Below, one piece after another: positions 1 through 7,298 of a stretch of DNA of 48,845 nt (position 1 is the stretch's first letter; each line of letters begins with the position of its first letter). The position numbers were made by a program, and so were the translations under genes. The stretch lies in NCBI GenBank assembly GCA_017551545.1, contig JAFZLJ010000125.1, forward strand, positions 1-48,845, given 5' to 3'. The stretch comes from Treponema sp. GTDB lineage: Bacteria; Spirochaetota; Spirochaetia; Treponematales; Treponemataceae. The notes beneath the pieces were generated by a model. That model worked only from the letters and a program-made list of their open reading frames with translations, was not told the DNA's origin and made no database searches.

Positions 1-2
1 GC

Positions 3-242
3 AAGTTTGATCCGGACTTACTTCCAGACCTCGTAATCGGAGGTTTCGATCTTATGAAGCGCACCGAGTTTTCCGAAGCCGATACCGCCGAAGTCACAGA
101 AATCGCAAATCGACTTAAATCATACAAAGCCCACTGTGCAACCTGCCACTGCACCGGCCTTCCAGTTTTCAATCAGATGAAAGAAATCATGGGAGAGCAG
201 TTGAGTTATGTTTATTCTGGTGACACCTTGCTCGAGATGTAA
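3..242 (+). CDS. MBL-fold metallo-hydrolase, C-terminal part (5' end outside window)
   Basis: The reading frame is open from base 3 and ends at TAA 240-242, giving the last 79 residues of a longer protein. The motif HCATCHCTGLPVF followed by an MGEQLSYVYSGDTL-like end resembles the C-terminus of COG1237 metal-dependent hydrolases of the beta-lactamase superfamily, where a late His in a HCTG motif belongs to the metal site. An internal ATG at 54 is unlikely to be the start because the frame is coding-like upstream of it. The last 56 bp overlap the end of the convergent permease gene. Substrate unknown; the metal-binding HxHxDH motif lies outside the window, so the call rests on the tail alone. 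Confidence 0.6.
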   Translation, partial: KFDPDLLPDLVIGGFDLMKRTEFSEADTAEVTEIANRLKSYKAHCATCHCTGLPVFNQMKEIMGEQLSYVYSGDTLLEM

Positions 243-1116
243 AATTCAACACAACAACCGCAGAAAGAACAAGGATAATTCCCAGCGCAGAAAGTACGGT
301 TAGCATTTCGGAAAAACACAGGATTCCAATTATTGTTGCGACTACGGGTTCAAGGGTGGCGATGATTCCGGCCTTGCTGGCTTCTACTGTGCGAAGACCG
401 AGGGTGTAGGTCAGAAAAGGAATTACTGCGGTTATAAGAGCGGTGAGGATGCAAAAGCCGATAAGCAGTGGAAGATTTGGGGCCTGGGCAAAGTGAGAAA
501 TCATATCACCGGGCTTGCAGATAAACCAGGAACCAAGGCCTGCAAATAAAAATGTATAAGTTGTAACTGTGTAAGGAGAATAGCGGCGCAGGGCAATTGT
601 TCCAAGGATGCTGTAAAGTCCGTAGCCAAAGCCTGAACCAAGACCAATCAGTAAGCCGAACAAAGTGATTCCGTTGCCGGAGATTCCAGAAACAAGGACG
701 CAGCCGGAAAAAGCAAGAAGCAGGGCAATGAGTTTCTGTGCGTTCAGTTTTTCATGGAAGAAAATTGCCGACATGAGCATGATCCAGATTGGCGAAGTGT
801 ACAAAAGAATTGCTGCTGTAGAAAGCGGCATAATTGTAATTGCAGAAAAATAGCAGATTGTGAAAAACAAAATACTTCCAAACCCAAGTCCCAGAAAAAG
901 CGGAATGTCGCGCAGGGCAAGCTTAAAACCCGAGCGGTCAACAATAAGCTGCACCAGGCAAAAAAGCAGAGCCGCAAGTGTGAGCCTTATAGAAACTATC
1001 TGAATTGCGCTGAAGCCATAGCTTTCGAGTTTTCTTACAAAGATTCCCATGCTGCCCCAAAAGCATGCTGCGATGATGATAAGAAGTGGGCCTAGATTTG
1101 TTTTTTGTTTTTCCAT
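187..1116 (-). CDS. EamA/DMT-family permease
   Basis: A 309-aa protein with about ten hydrophobic segments in two similar halves, the layout of the EamA branch of the drug/metabolite transporter superfamily (inner-membrane metabolite exporters). The N-terminal stretch AACFWGSMGIFVRKL and the second-half LEPVVATIIGILCFSE match the typical starts and ends of EamA repeats. Substrate cannot be told. No clear Shine-Dalgarno precedes the ATG; instead a minus-strand TATAAT (about 1125-1130) ends 8 nt before it, so the message may be nearly leaderless. The gene converges on the MBL-fold gene and overlaps its 3' end by 56 bp. Confidence 0.9.
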   Translation of the reverse strand: MEKQKTNLGPLLIIIAACFWGSMGIFVRKLESYGFSAIQIVSIRLTLAALLFCLVQLIVDRSGFKLALRDIPLFLGLGFGSILFFTICYFSAITIMPLSTAAILLYTSPIWIMLMSAIFFHEKLNAQKLIALLLAFSGCVLVSGISGNGITLFGLLIGLGSGFGYGLYSILGTIALRRYSPYTVTTYTFLFAGLGSWFICKPGDMISHFAQAPNLPLLIGFCILTALITAVIPFLTYTLGLRTVEASKAGIIATLEPVVATIIGILCFSEMLTVLSALGIILVLSAVVVLNFTSRARCHQNKHNSTALP

Positions 1117-1161
1117 TGAATCATATTATATCATATTGTAATATTTGTGTAAGGAAGATTT

Positions 1162-1941
1162 ATGAACACAAATCAGTTTGCCCGAACCAGGCTTACATTC
1201 GGAAAAGACAATATGGAAAAGCTCTATAACTCCCGCGTGATTGTTTTTGGCATTGGCGGGGTAGGCAGCTATGTTGTTGAGGCTCTGGTGCGTTCTGGGG
1301 TTGGGGCGATTGATATTGTTGATGATGATAAAATCTGTCTTTCAAATTTGAACCGCCAGCTTTTTGCGCTGCAGTCTACAATCGGCAGGGACAAGGTCGA
1401 TGTTGCCCAAGAGCGCATTCATGATATTAACCCGGATTGCAAGGTTACCAAATGGAAGACCTTCTTTATGCCAGACACCGCCGATCAGTTTGATTTTTCG
1501 CAGTATGATTATATTGTTGATTGCATTGATACTGTGACCGGTAAGCTTGAAATTATAACCCGTGCAAAGGCACTCAAAAAACCGGTTATCAGTTGCATGG
1601 GGGCGGGGAACAAGGTTGATCCGACAAAGCTTAAGGTTGCTGATATTACACGAACTTCTGTTTGTCCTCTGGCCCGGGTTATGAGAAACGAACTTAAAAA
1701 GCGCAAGATCAAACGGCTTAAGGTTGTGTTTTCTACAGAGACTGCAATTCCTCCGCAGGTTGATGAGGTGGACTCGGAGTTTGAAGATACATCTGGGGTT
1801 ACACCTGAACGAAAGGGTACTCCAAAAAAACAGGCGCCTGGCAGCAATGCATTCGTTCCTTCTGTTGCAGGAATGATTATTGCTGCGGAAGTTGTAAAAG
1901 ATTTAACTCAGTTTCATGTTACGGATTTGTTTAGGGAGTAG
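1162..1941 (+). CDS. tcdA: tRNA threonylcarbamoyladenosine dehydratase (ThiF/E1-like)
   Basis: A 259-aa ThiF-fold ATP-binding protein, close to the usual TcdA/CsdL length. It carries the Rossmann motif GIGGVGS at residues 30-36, the ThiF-type segment SNLNRQLFA, and the TcdA-typical tail with GSNAFVPSVAG and IIAAEVV. TcdA uses ATP to cyclise t6A37 to ct6A in ANN-decoding tRNAs in the cytoplasm. The start ATG follows AAGGAAG at a good distance. The gene is divergent from the EamA permease and nearly abuts the convergent gene ending at 1946. A diverged copy of its C-terminal coding sequence lies at 38005-38082. Confidence 0.92.
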   Translation: MNTNQFARTRLTFGKDNMEKLYNSRVIVFGIGGVGSYVVEALVRSGVGAIDIVDDDKICLSNLNRQLFALQSTIGRDKVDVAQERIHDINPDCKVTKWKTFFMPDTADQFDFSQYDYIVDCIDTVTGKLEIITRAKALKKPVISCMGAGNKVDPTKLKVADITRTSVCPLARVMRNELKKRKIKRLKVVFSTETAIPPQVDEVDSEFEDTSGVTPERKGTPKKQAPGSNAFVPSVAGMIIAAEVVKDLTQFHVTDLFRE

Positions 1942-1945
1942 GGTC

Positions 1946-2350
1946 TTACAATTCAGACACACTAATTTCTGCATCCGCTCTTTGATTTTTGATTGCAATT
2001 TGAAAGTCATCCTCGTAAATAACTTCTCCAGGCGGTTCGGTGCATTTTGACATATAAAGCTTGAGACCGTATTTGTTCGCCATGGCACGGTAAAAATCCA
2101 TCTGTCGGTAAATGTCGTTTCCTTGTGGAGTGTCTTTGAACCAGGTGATGGCGTGATCCGGATTGTCCTGTTTGTAAAATGGCGGAACGGGGAGAACCTT
2201 TTCAAAGTATTCGCGGTTTTTCCAATATTCGGCAGTTTCTTCTTGGGTCAAGGTTTTGGACTCTACGAGTTTCCAGATTGCAGTAAAAAGCCCTCGTGGC
2301 TGCTGAGTCATATATGCGATGTCGGCGGTGTGGATTCTGTAATAGGTCAT
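1946..2350 (-). CDS. conserved hypothetical protein, 134 aa
   Basis: Start chosen at ATG 2350 (MTYYRIHTADIAYM); the frame is open 13 codons further upstream, but that segment is low-complexity and lacks a ribosome site. The protein is soluble and rich in aromatic and acidic residues, with blocks PRGLFTAIWKLV, YWKNREYFEKVLPVPPFY and ITWFKDT. It resembles small conserved proteins of unknown function; I cannot name a domain. A minus-strand TATAAT lies 10 nt before the ATG, so the leader would be only a few nucleotides. It is convergent with tcdA, 4 bp apart. Confidence 0.65.
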   Translation of the reverse strand: MTYYRIHTADIAYMTQQPRGLFTAIWKLVESKTLTQEETAEYWKNREYFEKVLPVPPFYKQDNPDHAITWFKDTPQGNDIYRQMDFYRAMANKYGLKLYMSKCTEPPGEVIYEDDFQIAIKNQRADAEISVSEL

Positions 2351-2447
2351 AATAAGTTTTATTATAAGAATCATTAAAAGAAGTGACAACCTGAACTAAA
2401 AGATTTGACCTCAAAAAGTCTACATCTTATAATATAAAAGTAAGAAT

Positions 2448-2657
2448 ATGAAAAAACACGTATCTTCAATCATCCCATTTGATCCTCAAACCCAGTATGC
2501 CGTAATCAAAAGTTCAATCTGCACAGGCGAAAAGGTTGCCGGCTTTAAGAACAAAACAGACGGGCATTTTACAGAAGTCATGGTGATTCAGTCTCCCGCA
2601 GATGAGGCTGCCTTCAAAAAGCTTTATAATCTGGAAAGTGTGAGGAAGGAATACTAA
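2448..2657 (+). CDS. conserved small protein, 69 aa
   Basis: A 69-aa protein (MKKHVSSIIPFDPQTQYAVI...) with no signal peptide or membrane segment. A TATAAT box lies at about 2429-2434, 13 nt before the ATG; the ribosome site is weak. The next gene starts with TTG one base after this stop codon, so the two are very likely co-transcribed and translationally coupled. Function unknown; the pairing with a cupin epimerase-like protein is the only clue. Confidence 0.6.
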   Translation: MKKHVSSIIPFDPQTQYAVIKSSICTGEKVAGFKNKTDGHFTEVMVIQSPADEAAFKKLYNLESVRKEY

Positions 2658-2658
2658 C

Positions 2659-3177
2659 TTGGAACTTGTAAAAAAGATTTTTGATTGTGTTGAAATTTAC
2701 AAACTCAAATCTCGTACTGATAATCGTGGGCCGATGACTTATGCTTATGAAGACTGTATTGATGGATTTAAAATCAAAGAAACCCGTGTTTACACCATGC
2801 CGCAGAAGGGAACTTTTTTTGGGATTCATTATAGTGATGAGGCAACTCCATTTTCTAAGTTTGTTTCTGTAGTGCAGGGTAGGGGAATGGACTATGTTGT
2901 GGACCTTAGAAAAGATTCTGCCACGTATCTTAAATGGGAAGCTGTTGAATTAAGTGCAGACAACACCCTTGCTGTTCTGGTGCCGGCAGAAATCGGACAC
3001 GCATTCATATCTTTGGAAGACAACACAATTCAGCTTTTTGCAATTAATAAAACCGGGAAGGATGGTCATTCAAAACAAATAAATTACGCCGACCCGAAAA
3101 TTGGATTAAAGCTTGAGATCCCAATCACTCAGATTTCTGATTATGATTCCAACGCACCGTTTTGGGAGAAACAGTAA
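2659..3177 (+). CDS. dTDP-4-dehydrorhamnose 3,5-epimerase-like cupin protein
   Basis: A 172-aa RmlC-like cupin. Recognisable pieces are GTFFGIHYSDE (the position of the family's catalytic His), the SKFVSVVQGRGMDYVVDLRKDS strand block, and PAEIGHAFISLED, equivalent to the P-x-G-x-A-H-G-F motif of RmlC. RmlC epimerises C3/C5 of dTDP-4-keto-6-deoxyglucose in dTDP-rhamnose synthesis, but no other rml gene is nearby, so the true substrate is uncertain. The start is TTG at 2659, chosen because AGGAAGGA at 2643-2650 sits 8 nt upstream and the frame begins right after the preceding stop codon. Confidence 0.72.
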   Translation: MELVKKIFDCVEIYKLKSRTDNRGPMTYAYEDCIDGFKIKETRVYTMPQKGTFFGIHYSDEATPFSKFVSVVQGRGMDYVVDLRKDSATYLKWEAVELSADNTLAVLVPAEIGHAFISLEDNTIQLFAINKTGKDGHSKQINYADPKIGLKLEIPITQISDYDSNAPFWEKQ

Positions 3178-3327
3178 ATGGAATAACGAAAGTGTTATAT
3201 ATTTCAACCATCTTTTGTCTTTACGAACGTACATCAAAGGAAGCGGATAAAGATATTCTAGAAAAAGAGTTGGACTATAATATATTTGGAGTAGGAGTTG
3301 AACTAAAAAAAAATTCTTTACTTTTAA

Positions 3328-3342
3328 TATCATAAAATGATG
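3328..3342. promoter_or_regulatory. WYL-regulon palindrome, site 1 (over -35 of DnaB-like gene)
   Basis: TATCATAAAATGATG matches the consensus TATCATTWARTGATA at 13 of 15 positions. Its centre (3335) is 19 bp upstream of the TATAAT box at 3354-3359 and covers the place of the -35 hexamer. Assignment to the WYL regulator at 9206 is inference. Confidence 0.6.
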
Positions 3343-3353
3343 TTTTGTTGCCA

Positions 3354-3359
3354 TATAAT
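3354..3359 (+). promoter_or_regulatory. -10 box of the DnaB-like gene promoter
   Basis: Perfect TATAAT, 23 nt before ATG 3383, with GGAG at 3371-3374 as ribosome site. No good -35 hexamer is present; that position is occupied by the palindrome at 3328-3342. Confidence 0.55.
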
Positions 3360-3382
3360 CAGAACTCACAGGAGAATGAGCT

Positions 3383-4276
3383 ATGGCAGAAGAAAACGAA
3401 ATTCAGATTCTTGGGTGGGCCGTTAAATCTCATCTTTTAAAAATTCTGGACATTATGCAGCAGAAAATCTCACGCAGAAGTGATCGGAACTATACTACAA
3501 AATATATTAAGACAGGTTTCTCTGATTTACAATTCCGAATGGGAGATTTAATAACTTTGAGTTCAAGACCTTATGTTGGAAAAACATCTTTTGCATTAAA
3601 TCTAGTAAAAAATATTGCTGTACAAGACAAACTGCCTGTTGGTTTGATAATACCAGGTAATCTTACAACAGATGATATAATTATTCGTCTTCTTTCTATT
3701 TGTTCTGGAGTTGATTCATGCAGGGTAAGATCTGGTATGCTCAGACATGAAGATTCAGATAAATTTCAAGAGGCTGCTTCAAGTATTTATGATGCCCCTT
3801 TGTATTTTTATGATGAGCCAAACTGTAGTATAGATCAGATAGAAGTTGCTATAAAACACATGGTAGAAAATTATGATACTAAAATGATTGTTTTAGAGGA
3901 GTTTGAGTTAATTAGGGATCTAGTTGATTCGAATCAAAACCCAGTAACTTATAGGGCAACTTTAGAAAGAGTTCTTGATAAATTTGTTGATTTTACCTAT
4001 GAATATAATATTACAATATTGCTTGTAATAGGTTTACAAGGGAGTAATGGTAAAGACGAACCAAGTTTAATCGATTTTAAAAAATATTTTGTTATTCCAT
4101 ATAAGTCTGACATGGTCCTGTTTGTTCACCGTGACCGATTCTGGGGTGAGAATGGTAAACCAGAAGAACCTGCCTCCCTATTTGTTGCAAAAGACAGTGA
4201 ATGTCAGGGACAGCTTCTTAATTTGATGTATTCTAGACCGACACAGTTGTTCAGGGAGAAAAAGTTTGATGAATGA
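3383..4276 (+). CDS. DnaB-like RecA-fold ATPase lacking the DnaB N-terminal domain
   Basis: A 297-aa protein aligned by eye with the C-terminal RecA-like domain of replicative helicase DnaB (about 450 aa in full). The sequence SSRPYVGKTSFALN at residues 60-73 corresponds to DnaB GGRPSMGKTAFALN (Walker A). The following parts also fit: VDSCRVRSGMLRHED (DnaB VDSxRLRTGxL), MIVLEEFELI in the Walker B position, and FVAKDSECQGQLLNLMY near the end. The N-terminal primase-binding domain is missing, and the Walker B Asp and DnaB loop motifs are altered, so ordinary helicase action is doubtful. It overlaps the next gene by ATGA and is probably co-transcribed with it. It is the first gene of the palindrome-regulated cluster. 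Probably an accessory or defence ATPase; that role is inference. Confidence 0.72.
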   Translation: MAEENEIQILGWAVKSHLLKILDIMQQKISRRSDRNYTTKYIKTGFSDLQFRMGDLITLSSRPYVGKTSFALNLVKNIAVQDKLPVGLIIPGNLTTDDIIIRLLSICSGVDSCRVRSGMLRHEDSDKFQEAASSIYDAPLYFYDEPNCSIDQIEVAIKHMVENYDTKMIVLEEFELIRDLVDSNQNPVTYRATLERVLDKFVDFTYEYNITILLVIGLQGSNGKDEPSLIDFKKYFVIPYKSDMVLFVHRDRFWGENGKPEEPASLFVAKDSECQGQLLNLMYSRPTQLFREKKFDE

Positions 4277-4686
4277 AAAAGATTAAAAAACTAAATTTTC
4301 AAATTCTTAAATGTCTCGCGGAATTAAATAAACTATGTTCAATTATAATGAATAATGAAATACAATCCGAGTTAAGAATATCATTGTATAAGCAACAGAT
4401 TTATATTGAATTTTCAAAATTTAAAAAGAGTGTTACCGATTTCAAATCAGTTTTGGAAAAGTTTAAGGAATGCAAATTTGAGCATAAGTATTCTAAAAGT
4501 TTGCTTATGCAAATTGCAATAGTACAGACTAAAACAGAAACAACAATTTCTAATGTTAAACATATAATGACTGAGACAGCATGGCTTGATTTCAAAAGAG
4601 AGTTTGAAGTTACTGTTCAGACACTTATAGATTCTATCAATATCTATATGGATCTAATTAAAGAGCCTGAGATAGGAAGGTTTTAA
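4273..4686 (+). CDS. unrecognised helical protein, partner of DnaB-like ATPase
   Basis: A 137-aa, lysine- and isoleucine-rich protein predicted to be almost entirely alpha-helical, with no motif I recognise. The ATG at 4273 overlaps the TGA of the DnaB-like gene (ATGA), so translation is probably coupled and the two products may act together. Its last 29 bp overlap the end of the convergent minus-strand gene. The size and helical nature resemble the small gene ending at 4658, but no clear sequence similarity can be claimed by eye. Confidence 0.6.
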   Translation: MKKIKKLNFQILKCLAELNKLCSIIMNNEIQSELRISLYKQQIYIEFSKFKKSVTDFKSVLEKFKECKFEHKYSKSLLMQIAIVQTKTETTISNVKHIMTETAWLDFKREFEVTVQTLIDSINIYMDLIKEPEIGRF

Positions 4687-4930
4687 GCATTATTTCAAAA
4701 TCCGAAAGATCTTCATAAAGAGTTTTTATTTTGGCATTAATATCATCTTTTCTAGCGCCAGTATATTGAGCATATTTATTCCATGAAAGAGATGCCTTAA
4801 TGGATGCTGCATAAGCCTTTAATGTCCTTAATGCAATATAAATTTGATATAAATCTGTAGTAGGAGAATACTGATATAAAGGTTTGGGTTGTCGTAAAGG
4901 TTTTTGTTTTTCTAAATCATTAAATGTCAT
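4658..4930 (-). CDS. unrecognised small helical protein, 90 aa
   Basis: Start chosen at ATG 4930 (MTFNDLEKQ) because GGAG lies 6 nt before it on the minus strand; an ATG four codons upstream has no ribosome site. The N-terminus is Pro/Gln/Lys-rich, the rest is helical (YQIYIALRTLKAYAASIK...). The gene overlaps the end of the upstream gene (4920-5600) by 11 bp, so they form a coupled pair, and it overlaps the convergent gene at 4658-4686. Function unknown. Confidence 0.6.
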   Translation of the reverse strand: MTFNDLEKQKPLRQPKPLYQYSPTTDLYQIYIALRTLKAYAASIKASLSWNKYAQYTGARKDDINAKIKTLYEDLSDFEIMLKTFLSQAL

Positions 4931-5600
4931 GAGCAGCTCCATATCTTTGTTTGAGGATATCTATAAATTTACGGGAATCTGTTATTTCGTTATAGTGATC
5001 TATTATAACATCTTTGTTTACCCTGACAAATTGTATAATCTTTTCCAGTTGTTTATCAGTTAGGTTACATTCTTTTCGTGGTTCTAAAAGATGAGGATTT
5101 TTTATTGTTATACATAAAGGGTTGTCTCCGTTTGGATTTGCAAACCTGACAACATTTGTAAAAACTGCTTTTCCATTTTTATCAAGGCATGGTTCTTTCT
5201 CCCAGTCTTTTGCACATCCGCAAAAAATGCGGCAAGGTAGATTTGCATTCGGAATATAACTGGGCCAGACGGTAGTAGAAAAGAATCCGAATATTTCATA
5301 GAAATAGATTTCTCGCATTATGGAATAAAAATAATCAAGTAATTGTTTTAGAGTTTTTGCAAGAGGCTCTTTTTTATTTGCAAATCTTTCCCACTTTTGA
5401 AGACTGATTTTAATTTGGTTAAAACAGTCTATAATAATAAAACTGCTGAATTTTTCGATGATTGCAAAAGTATCAAATTTTTCTTTAAGTGCAGCAGATT
5501 TCTGTTGTATTGTTTCCTCTCTTTCGTTGTTCAGAAAAGTTTCCATCAAAGATTTAAGCTCTTTAATAAATTCTTTTGCAACTAAATCCTTTCTCATCAT
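4920..5600 (-). CDS. unrecognised protein, 226 aa, cluster gene under the bidirectional palindrome
   Basis: Start set at ATG 5600: GAGGAG is 9 nt upstream on the minus strand, and a TATAAT (5623-5628) precedes that. The frame extends 15 codons upstream, but that part runs over the promoter. The first half is helical. The C-terminal half has a Cys-rich patch (CRIFCGCAKDWEKEPC) and an end like FVRVNKDVIIDHYN, faintly reminiscent of the tail of DUF4160-type small proteins; this is a weak impression only. The palindrome at 5640-5654 covers the -35 position. It is co-transcribed and overlapping with the 90-aa gene downstream. Confidence 0.6.
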   Translation of the reverse strand: MMRKDLVAKEFIKELKSLMETFLNNEREETIQQKSAALKEKFDTFAIIEKFSSFIIIDCFNQIKISLQKWERFANKKEPLAKTLKQLLDYFYSIMREIYFYEIFGFFSTTVWPSYIPNANLPCRIFCGCAKDWEKEPCLDKNGKAVFTNVVRFANPNGDNPLCITIKNPHLLEPRKECNLTDKQLEKIIQFVRVNKDVIIDHYNEITDSRKFIDILKQRYGAAHDI

Positions 5601-5639
5601 ATTGTTTTTCTCCTCAGAATTAATTATATCAGAGTGGTT

Positions 5640-5654
5640 TATCATTAAATGATA
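5640..5654. promoter_or_regulatory. WYL-regulon palindrome, site 2 (bidirectional)
   Basis: TATCATTAAATGATA, a perfect 7-1-7 palindrome and the best copy in the window. It lies between the divergent genes starting at 5600 (minus) and 5688 (plus). Its centre is 19 bp upstream of the minus-strand TATAAT at 5623-5628. Confidence 0.75.
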
Positions 5655-5687
5655 TTCATGATTGTTAATTTCTTTTATGGGGTTATT

Positions 5688-5828
5688 ATGAATAATTCAA
5701 TACTTAAAATGGCAAAAGTTGGAGAGTTTGTTTGTGGTAATGAAATTGAAAATGAACTCTTTGAATCTGTTAATCTATATATACAAATACTGACTGAGTT
5801 AATTAGCTTATTAAAAACTATAAAGTAA
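5688..5828 (+). CDS. possible small protein, 46 aa, divergent from the 226-aa gene
   Basis: An ORF of 46 codons (MNNSILKMAKVGEF ... YIQILTELISLLKTIK) ending with TAA 5826-5828. A short G-rich stretch (TATGGGG) lies 6 nt before the ATG. The palindrome at 5640-5654 is about 34 nt upstream, so the ORF shares the operator with the divergent gene. The product would be acidic then helical, without a membrane segment. Too short for firm assignment, but its position favours a real small gene. Confidence 0.4.
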   Translation: MNNSILKMAKVGEFVCGNEIENELFESVNLYIQILTELISLLKTIK

Positions 5829-5848
5829 AATCCGGTTCGGAAAAATCG

Positions 5849-5877
5849 TTGACAATTACTATAAGTTTATACATAAT
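5849..5877 (+). promoter_or_regulatory. promoter of the UDG-like gene, near-leaderless
   Basis: TTGACA at 5849-5854, a 17-bp spacer, and CATAAT at 5872-5877. The predicted start of transcription falls at about 5884-5886, on the ATG itself, and no Shine-Dalgarno is present. Unlike its neighbours, this promoter has a good -35 box and no palindrome. Confidence 0.6.
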
Positions 5878-5885
5878 AATTTCAT

Positions 5886-6491
5886 ATGAAAAAGGAATTG
5901 TTTGATAAAATTAAAAAAGAATATGGAAAGTATGCAAGCTGGGCTGTTTTTGCTGAAGAAACAGATAAGCCAAAATCAAATATGGGAGATATTAGTATTC
6001 TAGAGCCCGATAACAATCCTGAATTACTAAAAATATTGAAGACAAATGTCATAATGGTGGGGCTTAATTTTTCTCATGAAGTAGGGGATCAAAATTCTTT
6101 TGTTTTTAAGAATTTTCATGATTCTAGTCGATATGCTCAGGACTATAAAATAAGATATGCGTTTCGGAATACCGAATACTATGGCGCATATATGACTGAT
6201 ATTATAAAAAATTACCCACAGAAAGATTCAAACAAGGTTGCAAAAGTTTTAACCCCAGATAAAATATCGGAGAATATTGAAATATTCAAAAACGAACTAA
6301 AATGTATTGAAACAAAGAATCCTACAATTCTTTGTTTTGGTAAACAAGTTTATGACATTCTTAGCAAAAATCTTAGAAAAGAATATTATAAAGAGTTAAT
6401 ACAAATAACACACTATAGTTATAGAATAGGCAAAGAAAAATACAAAGAAGTTGTTCTAGATGAAATTAATCATTCAAAATGTACCTCGTAG
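5886..6491 (+). CDS. UDG-superfamily-like protein, 201 aa
   Basis: The segment VIMVGLNFSHEVGDQNSF followed by KNFHDSSRYAQDYKIRYAF, YYGAYMTDIIKNYP, and later NPTILCFGKQVYDIL resembles the GLNPS...F and D-x-x...C-FG-x pattern of uracil-DNA-glycosylase-fold proteins of unknown substrate. A catalytic role cannot be shown from this sequence. Its promoter is constitutive-looking and differs from the palindrome-type promoters around it, so it may not belong to the same regulon. It converges on the minus-strand operon, 41 bp away. Confidence 0.5.
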   Translation: MKKELFDKIKKEYGKYASWAVFAEETDKPKSNMGDISILEPDNNPELLKILKTNVIMVGLNFSHEVGDQNSFVFKNFHDSSRYAQDYKIRYAFRNTEYYGAYMTDIIKNYPQKDSNKVAKVLTPDKISENIEIFKNELKCIETKNPTILCFGKQVYDILSKNLRKEYYKELIQITHYSYRIGKEKYKEVVLDEINHSKCTS

Positions 6492-6532
6492 TTAATTGTT
6501 CAATAATTCAGAAGTAATTCCATTTTAGGAGA

Positions 6533-6808
6533 TTACTCGTCATCATCAGTAATACAATGAACTTTTAGTTCTTTAGAACTAATGACTTGAACAACTGATT
6601 CCTGAATTAGTTTTGGAATTGTTTTGATTGATGATTTCAAGATAATCCCATGTTCTTCATTAAACTTTCTACACAGATAATCGCTAAGTATTGAATTGTT
6701 GAGCACGTTATATATTAGCCCATTATCCGAATGCACAAGATTTCCATTGAATTTCATTTGTTCCTCCTTATTTTTGATGATTTGATCAATTCTTTCTTTT
6801 TGTTTCAT
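6533..6808 (-). CDS. unrecognised small protein, 91 aa
   Basis: Start chosen at ATG 6808 (MKQKERIDQIIKNKEEQMKF): AAAGGAGGT lies 7 nt upstream on the minus strand. The same frame stays open for 67 more codons upstream, but there it overlaps the neighbour and has no ribosome site. The product is charged, with a helical N-terminus and an acidic TDDDE end. It is the last gene of a three-gene minus-strand set (8486 to 6533), 109 bp after the previous gene; a separate promoter in that gap is possible. Function unknown. Confidence 0.6.
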   Translation of the reverse strand: MKQKERIDQIIKNKEEQMKFNGNLVHSDNGLIYNVLNNSILSDYLCRKFNEEHGIILKSSIKTIPKLIQESVVQVISSKELKVHCITDDDE

Positions 6809-6917
6809 GGTTAATACCTCCTTTATAAATATATAAAAAGAAATGTAGCGAAACTTTTTGCCTAATTGTAATCCCGTATTCTTATTATAAAATATATAAT
6901 TTTTGAAATTCACAAAG

Positions 6918-7286
6918 TCATTCTGTGATTTCTTCTTCTGAATGTTCTCGTGCCCATTCCTGTTTACACTGCTCAAAAAGTTTTGATAAAACTGAGTCTT
7001 TGTCTGCATACGATTTTTTTACATATTCTTTCATAATATATAAAAACTCGGAATGAAGATGTGAAAGTTTTCGGGAATCAGAATGGTCATAAAAAATATC
7101 TTCGGCTTTTTCTGTAAACAAAATCCAGAAGGTGTTTTCATAATTAATATCATCAAACATATCATTCTGAACAACAATATATTCTAACAATCCAAATTCG
7201 AATGTCTTGTAATACTGAACATCAAGAATATTAGCGGGAAGTTTTGTTTCGGATCTTAATAGTTGAATGGGTTCGTTATTATTCAT
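6918..7286 (-). CDS. unrecognised acidic protein, 122 aa
   Basis: Starts at ATG 7286 with GGAG 6 nt upstream on the minus strand and lies 12 bp after the 395-aa gene, so the two are surely one transcript. The product is acidic and aromatic-rich (YKTFEFGLLEYIVVQNDMFDDINYENTFWILF) and ends EWAREHSEEEITE. No domain recognised. The small size beside a large surface-like protein would suit a chaperone, an immunity protein or a partner, but nothing in the sequence settles that. Confidence 0.62.
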   Translation of the reverse strand: MNNNEPIQLLRSETKLPANILDVQYYKTFEFGLLEYIVVQNDMFDDINYENTFWILFTEKAEDIFYDHSDSRKLSHLHSEFLYIMKEYVKKSYADKDSVLSKLFEQCKQEWAREHSEEEITE

Positions 7287-7298
7287 TTTTTGCTCCGT

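Noticed and set aside
4914..4928. Seventh regulon palindrome (AATCATTAAATGTCA)
   Set aside because: Only 12 of 15 match, and it lies inside two coding frames (the start of the 90-aa gene), not at a promoter.
6809..7009. Longer N-terminus for the 91-aa gene
   Set aside because: The frame is open, but there is no ribosome site for it, it overlaps the neighbour, and AAAGGAGGT sits exactly before ATG 6808.
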